NCBI RefSeq assembly: GCF_010672085.1
Contig: NZ_JAAHHT010000066.1
Location: 3,063-37,232, forward strand
DNA: 34,170 nt
Source of the DNA: Okeania sp. SIO3I5
GTDB taxonomy: Bacteria; Cyanobacteriota; Cyanobacteriia; Cyanobacteriales; Microcoleaceae
Reading direction: 5' to 3'
Position 1 is the stretch's first letter. The number at the start of each line of letters is the position of its first letter. The notes beneath the pieces are model-generated. The model searched no databases, was not told where the DNA came from, and saw only the letters and a program-made list of their open reading frames with translations. Below are positions 17,511 to 26,908 of the stretch, in pieces. A program made the translations under genes and the position numbers.

Positions 17511-17560
17511 ATTCCCTATTCCCTGTTCCCTATTCCCTGTTCCCTTTTCCCTATCTCCTT
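17511..17560. repeat. Heptanucleotide repeat TTCCCTA/TTCCCTG (STRR)
   Basis: Several ttccct(a/g) heptamers in register, the same family as 937-995. A 71-codon open frame spanning them (17433-17648) encodes only this repeat and is not taken as a gene. The spacer 17345-17891 holds this and the TATAGC element. Confidence 0.85.
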
Positions 17561-17683
17561 TTTATATTTCCTGATGCATTCAATCTCTGAGATTTTTTGT
17601 TTTTCCTACGAAAATGAAATATTTAAAATTTGCCTAACGATTGGATAATAACTATTAGCTTGATGATAGGTTAAAGGTTGATC

Positions 17684-17864
17684 TATAGCACTACCCATTT
17701 AGGTCGCGGACATTGGTAAATCCTGTTTGCGAAGCATTTCTGGAGGAAAAACTTAGTCAGAGATTATTTTTAACTTTTGACTATCTTGAGTGCGTCTTAC
17801 ATTCTGAGGAGACCTCAGAATTACGCACTCGCTTTTAACTTTTGACTTGCGCGTAGCGCTATAT
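17684..17864. mobile_element. TATAGC(A/G)CTACGC inverted-repeat element, copy 1 (MITE-like)
   Basis: Left end tatagcactaccc, right end gcgtagcgctata, an inverted pair. The internal segment (ggacattggtaaatcctgtttgcg, then agcattt, then ggaggaaaa) matches the element at 29121-29239. Non-coding. It ends 28 bp before the TerB gene and may influence its promoter. Confidence 0.7.
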
Positions 17865-17891
17865 AAATAGCCAATAATTGAGGAAAAATCT

Positions 17892-18380
17892 ATGGCAGTC
17901 CAACCACCTCCACCCCCATCTATTACTCCACGTCAAATGAATTTGTTGCGAATTGTTGCTTATATGGCATGGTCGGACGGACAACTGGCGCAAGAGGAAG
18001 TCGATCTAATGTTGAATCGTTTTAGTAGTTTATTTGCTACGGGAGATTCCCAACAACAACTGCAAGGGGAATTACGGGATTATCTAATGCAAAATATTCC
18101 ATTGGAGGAATCAATTCCCAAATTAGAAAGCCAACAAGAAAAGGAAGTGGTATTAAAATTAGGGTATGAAGTAATTGCTTGTAGTGCTAGAACTCCTGAT
18201 GAACCTAATATTAATGAAGAGGAAGAAGTCGCTTATCAAAAGTTAAAGCAGTTACTTAATCTTTCACGGGATGTAGTAGAGCGTGTAGAAACTGAGGCAA
18301 ATGCTGAACTTAATCAACCACATCAAGAGGGAATAGTTGAGATGATGGCTCGTGGTTTACAGCAGTTTATGCAAAACTAA
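17892..18380 (+). CDS. TerB-like (tellurite resistance TerB fold) protein
   Basis: 162 aa, soluble and helical. After a proline-rich start, residues 15-150 match TerB/DjlA-N type helical bundles: MNLLRIVAYMAWSDGQLAQE at 18-37, with the conserved (A/S)DGxxxxxE pattern, then regular helices. In tellurite-resistance and phage-stress operons TerB is a membrane-associated scaffold. Most cyanobacterial single-domain relatives are uncharacterised. The kinase gene follows after 380 bp containing a dispersed repeat. Start ATG 17892 has agga at about 17880. Role in phospho-signalling is suggested only by neighbours. Confidence 0.85.
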   Translation: MAVQPPPPPSITPRQMNLLRIVAYMAWSDGQLAQEEVDLMLNRFSSLFATGDSQQQLQGELRDYLMQNIPLEESIPKLESQQEKEVVLKLGYEVIACSARTPDEPNINEEEEVAYQKLKQLLNLSRDVVERVETEANAELNQPHQEGIVEMMARGLQQFMQN

Positions 18381-18389
18381 ATTGATTGA

Positions 18390-18525
18390 TGTTCAACAAT
18401 TAATAATTAATAATTAATAATTAATAATTACCTCTTCTTGAAACCGATAGGATTGACTCAAAGAAAAATTTTTTCTTGTTTCTCCTTTAAAGGAGAGGCT
18501 TTAAACCTTAATTATTCAGTAAATA
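18390..18525 (+). repeat. Dispersed AATTAT / CCTCTCC repeat family, copy 5
   Basis: attaataattaataattaata tail, then acctcttcttgaaa, gataggattgactc, a short T-rich stretch, and tctcctttaaaggagaggctttaaac. Same orientation as copy 4, short form. The remainder of 18526-18761 shows nothing recognisable. Confidence 0.75.
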
Positions 18526-18761
18526 CAGCAACTTATTTCTTGTTGCTTTTTTGAATCCTCTTTTACTTTTTTTTTTAATTAGGAAGTAACTGAGGGTTTA
18601 TATTTTTATGGGATTTATATTTGAGAGCTGAATATAAACAGGTTAAATTTATTATAGGGTTCTCCTTTTGCTCGAATCGCACTACCAGTTATAATTAAAT
18701 ATAATTGATTATATTCCTATTGAGATAAATTTTATAGTATAAAAATTGCTGATTTAAGGAT

Positions 18762-20783
18762 ATGCTTTTTAGTTCAGGACAAAAACTATATGGCGATCGC
18801 TACGAAATTATTAAACAAATTGGTGAGGGAGGTTTTGGAATTACTTATCTAGCTAAAGATAGTAAAGGTAAGCAGGTAGTAATTAAAACTTTGAATGAAA
18901 ATGCTCAAAATAGTCCTGGCGTAGAACAGTTAAAGGTATCTTTTAAAGATGAAGCTCTTAAGTTAGCTTCTTGTAATCATCCTCATATTGTTAAATATGA
19001 AAATTTTTTCAATCAAGATAAACTTCCTTGTTTAGTTATGGAGTATATTGATGGTCTAAACTTATGGGAAATTGTCAACAAACAAGGTGTATTAGATGAA
19101 TTTAAGGCATTATTATTTGTTCAGCAAATTGGTTCTGCTTTAATGGAAACTCATAGTCAAGGTTTACTTCATCGAGATGTGAAGCCAAACAATATTATAT
19201 TGCGTCGAAGTAACTGGGAGGTAGTATTAATTGATTTCGGTTTATCTAGACAATTTCATAATCAAAATCAAGCTAAAAATGAACTTTTGAATCATGGTTT
19301 TGCTGCTCTAGAACAATATATTCAAGGTTTACCCCAGGGAGAATTTACTGATGTTTATGCTTTAGCTGCTACTTTATATTATTTATTGACGAAAATAGTG
19401 CCTACTCCGTCTTTTACTAGAGCAAGTAAAGCAAAAGGTGTTGTTTTAAAACCACCAAGAGAAATTAATCCTGATATTAATTTGGTTGTTAACCAAGCAA
19501 TTATGATGGGAATGACTCTCGATCCTAATGATGATAATCGTCCTAAAAATATTGAAAAATGGTTAGATTTATTTGGAGAGTTAATTCCTTCAATTGATTC
19601 TAATGCACCTACTTGGAAAATATCTGGAGTTCAATTTTTAAATGAGTTAAAATCAGAGAATCGTGTTGAGACAGAAAGCAAAGTTGCTCGGTTGGGAAAG
19701 TTAGAATTATTTAAAAAAATTGCTAATATTTTTCAAGGTATTTTTGAGACAAAATATTCAAACAATTTAGTTAACTCTAAAGGTGCTGAAGTTAATTTAC
19801 TAAGTCAATCAAAATATAAATCTCCTCAGATTTTACAGCCAAAACGAGATTATAATTTACGAGAAAAAAATATTGCCGATTTACTCATAGCTAGAAATTT
19901 ACCAGGATTATTTGAAAAGTTATTAGAGCTGAAAGGATTACAGATTAATCAAGATTATACTTTACGTTGGTTATATGCTGTTGGTGGTCAAAGTATTGTT
20001 TATTTAGCTGAAAAATCTAATCAAGACCTTGTAATTGTTAAAATTCCTTATCTTGACTATCATCGCCCTGCTTATATTAGTCAATCACAAATTAATAAAA
20101 ATCGTTTTCATTTAGTTAAGGAAGGTGAATTACTTAAAAAGTTTAATCATACGAACTTACCTAACTTTTTTGAATTGATTTATAGTTTTAATCCACTTCA
20201 CAATGGTTATAGAAGTGATGAAATAGTCAATCAAGAACCTTATTTAGTAATGGAGTTTATTAAAGGGGTAGATTTATTAGAACTAACTCGTGATTTTCAT
20301 AATCAACCTTCAATAGATTATGAAGAATTAGAATTATTAGCATGGGAAATAATATCGAAAATGAATTATTTTTGTATAACTATTTTTCAGGAAGGTTATT
20401 TATATTCTGATATTAATCCTCTCAATTTAATCTTAACTGCTAATGATGCTCAGATTAGAATTTTAGATGCTGCTTCATTAATTCCTATTAACCAAGATGG
20501 AAATATCTCACCACCATTTACTGAAAGTTACATTTCGGTGGAATATTGGGAAGCTTATGAACAGGGAAAAATTATTTATCCTAATTCTCAAGATGTGATG
20601 TATGCTATGGGGAAAATGTTATGGGAAATGTTAACTAATAAACAACCTTATCCTGGTGAAAATCCTAATCTCTCTGAACCTGTTTTTCAAAAATATTCTG
20701 CTGATTTACAGAATTTAATTAATCATCTTATTCACAGCAAATATAATAATTTTGAAGATTTACAAAAAGCATTAATTCGATAA
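18762..20783 (+). CDS. Ser/Thr kinase with a second, degenerate kinase-like domain
   Basis: 673 aa. Domain 1 (about 13-275) is a complete Hanks-type kinase: GEGGFGITYL glycine loop at 21-30, VVIK lysine at 42, LHRDVKPNNIIL with Asp139, and IDFG at 157-160. A linker of about 95 residues follows. Domain 2 (about 370-673) is kinase-like: AVGGQSIVYLAE as the glycine loop, IVKIP lysine, YLVMEFIKG hinge, then YSDINPLN at 548-555 in place of HRDxxxxN, and LDAAS (Asp569) in place of DFG. Thus the second domain keeps the Asp, Asn and second Asp but loses the His-Arg and Phe-Gly, and is probably a pseudokinase or weak kinase. No membrane segment is seen. Decayed copies of the domain-2 coding DNA follow directly. 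Confidence 0.9.
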   Translation: MLFSSGQKLYGDRYEIIKQIGEGGFGITYLAKDSKGKQVVIKTLNENAQNSPGVEQLKVSFKDEALKLASCNHPHIVKYENFFNQDKLPCLVMEYIDGLNLWEIVNKQGVLDEFKALLFVQQIGSALMETHSQGLLHRDVKPNNIILRRSNWEVVLIDFGLSRQFHNQNQAKNELLNHGFAALEQYIQGLPQGEFTDVYALAATLYYLLTKIVPTPSFTRASKAKGVVLKPPREINPDINLVVNQAIMMGMTLDPNDDNRPKNIEKWLDLFGELIPSIDSNAPTWKISGVQFLNELKSENRVETESKVARLGKLELFKKIANIFQGIFETKYSNNLVNSKGAEVNLLSQSKYKSPQILQPKRDYNLREKNIADLLIARNLPGLFEKLLELKGLQINQDYTLRWLYAVGGQSIVYLAEKSNQDLVIVKIPYLDYHRPAYISQSQINKNRFHLVKEGELLKKFNHTNLPNFFELIYSFNPLHNGYRSDEIVNQEPYLVMEFIKGVDLLELTRDFHNQPSIDYEELELLAWEIISKMNYFCITIFQEGYLYSDINPLNLILTANDAQIRILDAASLIPINQDGNISPPFTESYISVEYWEAYEQGKIIYPNSQDVMYAMGKMLWEMLTNKQPYPGENPNLSEPVFQKYSADLQNLINHLIHSKYNNFEDLQKALIR

Positions 20784-20813
20784 TTTTTTATTTTTAACTT
20801 CTTCCCATAGTGG

Positions 20814-21380
20814 TTCAGTAGATTATGAAGAATTAGAATCATTAACATGGGAAATCATATCGGGAATTAATGATTTTTGCATAACTATTTTTCAGGAAGG
20901 TTATTTATATTCTGATATTAATCCTTTGAATTTAATTTTTACTGCCAATGATGGTCAAATTAGAATTTTAGATGCTGGTTCATTAATTCCGGTTAACCTA
21001 GATTAAAATATCTCACCACTATTTACTAAAAGTTATATTCCGGTGAAATATTTTGAAGCTTATGAACGGGGAAAAATGATTTATCCTAATTCTCAATATC
21101 TGAATGTGATGTATGCTCTGGGTAAAATGTTATGGGAAATTTTAACTAATAAACAACCTTATCCAGGAGAAAATCCTCATATTTCTGAACCTGGTTTTCA
21201 ACAATATTCTCCTTTCTGAACCTGGTTTTCAAAAATATTCTGCTGGTTTGCAAAAATTAATTAATCATCTTATTCAAAATAAATATTATGGTTTTGAAGA
21301 TTTAAAAAAAGCATTGAATTAATTAATCATCTTATTCAAAGTAAATATAATAGTTTTGAGGTTTTGGAAAAAGCCATATA
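20814..21380 (+). pseudogene. Degenerate duplicate of the kinase gene's 3' third
   Basis: From gattatgaagaattagaa at 20820 the DNA parallels the kinase CDS from about 20318 to its end. It includes tattctgatattaatcc (the YSDINP motif) and attttagatgctgg (LDAG instead of LDAA). It is broken by TAA at 21004-21006, by a small internal duplication at about 21180-21240 and by a second repeat of the terminal 60 bp ending about 21380. There is no start codon in context. Confidence 0.88.
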
Positions 21381-21704
21381 AACTATCAGTTTGACATTTT
21401 AAAATACTCTTCAAAAAAGGGTATTTCTTAGACTATATTTTGATATTTACCTACTTATCTTAGACCGGAATTACCGATAAACTCTCAAAGCATTTATCTG
21501 TAAATCCTTTAGCATTTTTGAAGTTAAAAAAGTGCTAGATTTTTCAGTCTAAAAATCTCAAAAAGTTAGGTTTATAAGCAAACAAGGGCGGAAAAATCAA
21601 GGTATAATTTATATTCCTATATCCTCTATCATTCCTACTTTCTTCTGACTTATGACTCCTACTCTCACTCATAGAACTTTTTCATCAAAATGTGTGAAAA
21701 TTCT

Positions 21705-21832
21705 CATATTTCTGAACGTGGTTTTCAAAAATATTATGCTGGTTTGCAAAAATTAATTAATCATCTTATTCAAAGTAAATATAATAGTTTTGAAAGTTTA
21801 CAAACAGCTATAACCATAAATACTTCGTTTTA
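21705..21832 (+). pseudogene. Third partial copy of the kinase gene's 3' end
   Basis: ctcatatttctgaacgtgg through ttacaaacagctata matches the last about 120 bp of the kinase gene and of the first duplicate. It lies 320 bp further on, beyond unrelated DNA (21381-21704), so the 3' end was copied more than once. Confidence 0.8.
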
Positions 21833-21897
21833 AAATACAGTTTTTATTGAAATAATGAGATACACTATGACAACCTAATCATTGTATTTCAGATAAT

Positions 21898-23175
21898 TCA
21901 TCTGTTGACTCTTGTACCTATTCTACTTATATCACTAGCTCGTAATCGACGTTTTTCTACTTCTGATAATCCATCTAAAGTTCCTTCTTTGCTTAGTTTA
22001 TTAATAACTTTTTCAATAAGTTCAATTTGAGCTGAATCAGCACCATCACGACGTAATATTTTTAATCGTGCTTGTAAACTAGCCATTTGTGTTTTAGGAT
22101 CATTAGTGCGTAATCCATCTAACCAAGAAAACCAACCTGAAATTTCATCATCTTTCATAAAATAACGAAACTCTTCTTTAGTTCGATTAACAAAAATTTC
22201 CTGAGTAATTATTTCTTGTTGTCCTTGAAACTTATAACGTAAAGTTGCAGTAGCAATTTGTTCTCGATCTTTTTTTGATTCTCTTAGTCTAGTTTCAAAA
22301 CAATATTTATAAATTCTACCCTTTTCTAAACTACCAATTTGAGTTGAAAAAAGTCTGGTTCTATTATCTATTGCACCAAACCAATATGTACCTGGTTCAA
22401 ATCTAAACGCATCTCCAGGAATAACATTAGGAGATAATCTTAATTCTAATTCAGCATCAGTCGCAATTAAATTACCTGCTACTTTTCCAATATAAGCAAA
22501 TTCTTTAGGTAATTCATTTTGATGATAAATACATTTAACACGACCACCCGAACAACCATTCATAATTTGACGCATAGTTTCTTCTGCAAAATCTTGACCA
22601 AATCCATAAGAATTAATTTCTAAGTTAAGATTACGCAATTCTTGATTAAATTCATAACAAATATCAGCATCATGTAACTGACCATCCGTAAGAATATATA
22701 ATCTATTAACAGCATCAGGATAATATTGAGAAAAGTATTTAATTTCATTAATAGCTAAACGTAAACCTTGGGATAAATAAGTCTGCTCAAACTTAACTCC
22801 AGATTGTTCAATTCTTTCTATAATTTATTCTTTACGAGTACGACTACTGCCAATATCATTAGACCAGATTAATTCGCTTCGAGTTGAAAATAAAATAATA
22901 GAAAGCCAATCATTATCGGAAAGAGAATCAATAATAGAAGGTATTGCCTGTAAAAGAAGTGGATATTTATCAGTCTTGTTCATACTGCCACTAATATCTA
23001 ATACTAAACAAATATGAGCAGTAACATCAATTTCTGATAAATCTACATCATCTTGATTACTGAAAGTAATAGCAAATTGAACTAAAGGATCGCTCTCCAT
23101 TGGTACATAAGAATGAACAAATCCGTAGTTAATTCTAAAAGGAGTAATTTGTTTCGGTTTCTTTTGAAAAAACAT
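21898..23175 (-). pseudogene. VWA-domain protein interrupted by one in-frame TAA
   Basis: One reading frame of 426 codons from ATG 23173-23175 to 21898, interrupted only by TAA at 22825-22827 (about codon 117). The frame is open and protein-like on both sides (SSRTRKE-stop-IIERIEQSGVKFEQ). A VWA fold spans about residues 50-250. LDISGSMN at 59-66 is the metal-binding DxSxS motif, and YILTDGQLHDAD after the stop carries the later MIDAS Asp. The C-terminal 170 residues are a beta-rich plus helical extension. VWA proteins usually act as metal-dependent protein-interaction modules. Neighbouring kinase and TerB genes recall TerY-type systems. The stop would leave a truncated VWA; it may be a recent mutation or a sequence error. 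Confidence 0.85.
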
Positions 23176-23407
23176 TAGGGCAGTATTATACTTAAATTTT
23201 AGTTTAAGTCTTTACAATAACTGATAAATCTACATCATCTTGATTACTGAAAGTTACAGCAAATTGAACTAAAAGATCGCTCTCCATTGGTACATAAGAA
23301 TGAACAAATCCGTAGTTAATTCTAAAAGGAGTAATTTGTTTCGGTTTCTTTTGAAAAAACATTAGGGCAGTATTATACTTAAATTTTAGTTTAAGTCTTT
23401 ACAATAA
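23034..23407. repeat. 187-bp tandem duplication of the VWA gene's 5' end and promoter
   Basis: 23034-23220 and 23221-23407 are almost identical (period 187). The copied unit holds the first about 47 codons of the VWA gene, its ATG and about 45 bp upstream. The outer copy therefore encodes a short orphan N-terminus (MFFQKKPKQITPF...) that runs into a stop. Two copies of the same start region now lie in series. Confidence 0.93.
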
Positions 23408-23528
23408 CTGAATTTTAACAATATTTACTATAGTAATTATTTTATCCTTACTTCTCCTTAAAGGAAGACCGATTTTAGCCTAGTTAATTAGCTTTATTTC
23501 CTTTGAAAATTATTGAAAAATTAAACAT

Positions 23529-23556
23529 CAAAAAGGAGAGAAATTTTTCTCTCCTA
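23529..23556 (-). terminator. Rho-independent terminator of leuD
   Basis: aggagagaaa (23534-23543) pairs with tttctctcct (23546-23555). Read on the minus strand it is followed by TTTTTGATGTTT, and it lies 15 bp past the leuD stop. Confidence 0.85.
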
Positions 23557-23570
23557 CTAAAAAGAAAAAT

Positions 23571-24122
23571 TTAACCCTCTTTTTGAGCAATCATACCTGT
23601 CTGACGAGCATAGGCAAAAAGACCTCCAGCATCAATCACAGGTTTTACTTCTCCCAAAGACTTCAACTCATAAGTTTGACCAAGAGTATGATTAGTTATT
23701 TTATTTTCTTCAAAATCAATAGTAACTTCTTGACCAGTTTCAAATAACTCACACAGGCGATCGCTAGATTCCCAAGGATATAGCTCTCCAGTGGCGGAAC
23801 AATTGCGGAAAAATATACGAGCATAAGATTGAGCCACTACTGCTTCGACGCCAGAAGCACCCAGAGCAATAGGTGCGTGTTCCCGTGAAGAGCCACAACC
23901 AAAATTTTCTCCAGCCACAATAATTGGATACTGGGTTTTCATTTCTCCTGGTTCAATAAACTTACCGTGGCGATCGGGCAATCCACACAAAGCATAACTT
24001 CCTAGTTTATCATATTCATCTGGCTTGGAAGGAACCAATGTTAGATACTCAGCGGGAATAATTTGGTCAGTATCAATATTGTCATCTAGTACAAAGATTT
24101 TGCCACTTAGAGATTTTGCCAT
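23571..24122 (-). CDS. leuD: 3-isopropylmalate dehydratase small subunit
   Basis: 183 aa, cytoplasmic. With LeuC it isomerises 2-isopropylmalate to 3-isopropylmalate in leucine biosynthesis. The swivel-domain motif GENFGCGSSREHAP is at 71-84, containing the Ser/Arg that bind substrate in aconitase-fold small subunits. The start KIFVLDDNIDTDQIIPAEYL is the classic LeuD opening. Length is usual for the archaeal/cyanobacterial short type. LeuC is not in the window, as is common in cyanobacteria. It starts at ATG 24120-24122 and ends at its own terminator, so it appears monocistronic. Confidence 0.97.
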   Translation of the reverse strand: MAKSLSGKIFVLDDNIDTDQIIPAEYLTLVPSKPDEYDKLGSYALCGLPDRHGKFIEPGEMKTQYPIIVAGENFGCGSSREHAPIALGASGVEAVVAQSYARIFFRNCSATGELYPWESSDRLCELFETGQEVTIDFEENKITNHTLGQTYELKSLGEVKPVIDAGGLFAYARQTGMIAQKEG

Positions 24123-24318
24123 ATTTAATTTCCTGTTTTCCGTTCTTAGAAGCCTACGATTATCTATAGAAACATAAGATTATCTGTTCTATTTTCAAGC
24201 TACATAATTATATATCAAAGGTTCCTTAAGGTTTTTGCTCAACTATTACTCCTCTTGTTGCATAAGCATAAGGCATGAAAAAAATCAATTTTAGAATTTT
24301 CTTGCCGGATGTTTCAGC

Positions 24319-25222
24319 AGAAGGTACTGAAATGAATATTTATAAATGTCCGCTCCCTATTTGCGTAGTGCTATAGTTTTACAGTTTCTTTAAACTGTTG
24401 CTACAAAAACTGTATAACAGGAACTTAGAATATATCTTTTTTTCCCTGTGCTATCTTTCTCTATCTCTTATAAATACTTAGTTATGGCTTTTATTGCGTA
24501 TGCCGCAATAGGAATTTTTACTTAGAATTATCTGAGATATTGTGTAGCAATAATATAAAGAAATAATCTTTATATGAACTAAGAATAATATTCAATATTT
24601 AATAAGTATTAAATCAATAGAAGGTACTGAAATGAATATTTATAAATGTCCGCTCCCTATTTGCGTAGTGCTATAGTTTTACAGCTTCTTTAAACTGTTG
24701 CTACAAAAACTGTATAACAGGAACTTAGAATATATCTTTTTTCCCCTGTGCTATCTTTCTCTATCTCTTATAAATACTTAGTCATGGCTTTTATTGCGTA
24801 TGTCGCAATAGGAATTTTTACTTAGGATTATCTGAGATATTGTGTAGCAATAATATAAAGAAATAATCTTTATATAAACTAAGAATAATATTCAATATTT
24901 AATAAGTATTAAATCAATAGAAGGTACTGAAATGAATATTTATAAATGTCCGCTCCCTACCCTATTTGCATAGTGCTATAGTTTTACAGTTTCTTTAAAC
25001 TGTTGCTACAAAAACTGTATGACAGGAACTTATAATATATCTTTTTTTCCCTGTGCTATATTGCTCTATCTCTTATAAATACTTAGTCATGGCTTTTATT
25101 GCGTATGCCGCAATAGGAATTTTTACTTAGAATTATCTAATATGTTGTGTAGCAATAATATAAAGAAATAATCTTTATATAAACCAAGAATTATATTCAA
25201 TATTTAATAAGTATTAAATCAA
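24319..25222. repeat. Three tandem copies of a 300-bp repeat
   Basis: agaaggtactgaaatgaat begins at 24319, 24619 and 24919, an exact 300-bp period; the third copy has a 5-bp insertion near 24960. Each copy holds gcgtagtgctatag (resembling one end of the TATAGC element), a hairpin acagttt-cttt-aaactgt (24381-24398 in copy 1; one base change in copy 2) and tattgcg-tatgc-cgcaata (24492-24510). Copies differ at a few positions. No gene is read through them. The array ends 16 bp before the next CDS. The rest of 24123-24318 shows nothing recognisable. Confidence 0.95.
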
Positions 25223-25237
25223 TTACAGTAACTATCA

Positions 25238-26104
25238 ATGAAAAATCAAACTAATGATATATTTACCCAAGCACGTCGGGGTAGCGTAGCAGCAATTATT
25301 CAAATTTTGAATGAACAGCTAGCTACATTAGATGTCAGAATTAGAGCTATATTTTCTGATGGTGTTTTGCAAGTTTTATGTGAAGCACCCCAAGTTCAAC
25401 AATTAGAAAAATCGAATATTGTAGAAGAGGTTAAACATACCCTTGAAGAAATTTCACCTCGTAATATTCAGCAAGTAAAAATTAACAGTAGAATTCTCCA
25501 AGAACAAAAACTACTTTGGCTAGAAGATATTACTAGAGATCCAGAAAATCAATTACTTTGGTCTCAACAAATTACTTTAGCTAAACCCAATATTTTCAAA
25601 CAAATAGCAAATAATTTTCAGACAAATAAGCCTAAACCAACTAAAATACCTATGTCTAAAAATGTTGATTCTAAAGGAATGCCAAAGCCAAATCAATTCC
25701 AACCTGATGTAATAGGCATTTTTTTTATAAGTCTGCTGATGCTAACTTTAGGTATCCAAGTTAATAGATGGTTTAACCTTTCCGAAATAGATCAAATAAC
25801 AACTTCAGAAAATACAATTTCCCAGTCTCCATCCCCTACTAATAAAAAATCTACAGAAGATACTCAGGCTAAATCAAAAGCAGCTTTTAATCAAGCAGTA
25901 CGACTTGCTCAAAAAGCTGTTGCTGATGGTAAAATAGCTCAGTCTCAACAAGAGTGGGTAGCGATCGCCAGGACATGGCAAAAAGCATCAGAACTAATGG
26001 CCTCTGTTGCACCTAGTTATTCACGGTATGATGTGGCAGTGAATAGAGCTGAACTTTATCAAAAAAATAGTGAAATTGCCAAAAAAGAAGCAGAGAAAAT
26101 TTGA
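25238..26104 (+). CDS. Single-pass membrane protein of unknown function
   Basis: 288 aa. The N-terminal about 130 residues are a soluble alpha/beta domain (FTQARRGSVAAIIQILNEQL ... VLCEAPQVQQLE). Next is a Lys/Pro-rich linker, then one transmembrane segment at about 163-180 (VIGIFFISLLMLTLGIQV). The C-terminal 75 residues are a helical region (KSKAAFNQAVRLAQKAVADG ... WVAIARTWQKASELMASV) resembling tetratricopeptide-like helices found in other cyanobacterial membrane proteins. I do not recognise the family. It starts 16 bp after a 300-bp repeat array, so its promoter probably lies in repeat DNA. A GATCGC site occurs within it. Confidence 0.8.
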   Translation: MKNQTNDIFTQARRGSVAAIIQILNEQLATLDVRIRAIFSDGVLQVLCEAPQVQQLEKSNIVEEVKHTLEEISPRNIQQVKINSRILQEQKLLWLEDITRDPENQLLWSQQITLAKPNIFKQIANNFQTNKPKPTKIPMSKNVDSKGMPKPNQFQPDVIGIFFISLLMLTLGIQVNRWFNLSEIDQITTSENTISQSPSPTNKKSTEDTQAKSKAAFNQAVRLAQKAVADGKIAQSQQEWVAIARTWQKASELMASVAPSYSRYDVAVNRAELYQKNSEIAKKEAEKI

Positions 26105-26213
26105 AGAAGAAAATAGAGACTATAGTCATTTCAAATAAGGATGAAACACTTTTTTGACTGAAACCCTTTCAAGGAAAGAAATACTCGTCCCAGTCTTATT
26201 CAGAATGACTATA

Positions 26214-26312
26214 ATTAACAATTAACCATTACCTCTCCCTAAAAGTTAGAGGATTGACACTCTAGTAAAAAAATATTTTTTCCCTTATTAGGAGAAGCTT
26301 TTAATCGGAAAA
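26214..26312 (+). repeat. Dispersed AATTAT / CCTCTCC repeat family, copy 6 (degenerate)
   Basis: aattaacaattaaccattacctctccctaaaag, then agaggattgac, an A/T stretch, and attaggagaagctttt. Module order as in copy 5, with more substitutions. The spacer 26105-26908 holds this and the heptads below; no gene is seen. Confidence 0.65.
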
Positions 26313-26454
26313 CCTTTACCTAAAAATTTCATCTCAGTAAATGCTATATTTAGTTCTTTTAAAGCTTATTGTCAAACTTAAGCATTTACTGACTTTAATC
26401 TAGGATTAGTTTTCTTAGCTATCATTAAACTTTGAACTTGATAATTAGTAACTA

Positions 26455-26695
26455 TTCAGCTATTAGCACTCAGAAATCAGCTTTTTTTGTGAACAAATTA
26501 AACACATTTACTATCAACAGTTAAGGTTTTCATATTTGGTTTAAACCATTAGGTAAAAATTTTAGTATTTCAATCTAATTTCCTGAATATCTAAAGCTAA
26601 TAGCTAATAGCTGAAGGCTGATTACTGACCATAATTACAGCTAAAATAATTATTATTATAAATCTCTGATAGCTGACTGCTAAAAACTGAATACT
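26455..26695. repeat. AGCTNNN degenerate heptad clusters
   Basis: Clusters at 26455-26482, 26592-26625 and 26668-26695 (for example agctaat-agctaat-agctgaa-ggctgat) match those at 3988-4252 in both period (7 bp) and internal arrangement. Confidence 0.65.
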
Positions 26696-26908
26696 TACAG
26701 TTAAACTAATCACGATTATGATGAAAATTATTTCCCTTTCCTGATACAATTAAAACGCAAAAACAAATGTTTCGTACTTCGACCCGAATATATTTTCTGG
26801 TTGAAATTCATCTCACCGTTAAATCCTTGACTTATCTCTTTTGTAAGAAAGATTATAATGGGAGTATTCTTTCAAGATTTTCTGATAGATTTACATAACT
26901 GAAATAGT

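Noticed and set aside
17433-17648. 71-codon frame upstream of the TerB gene
   Set aside because: Mostly a translation of the TTCCCTA heptad repeat (IPYSLFPIPCSLFPI).
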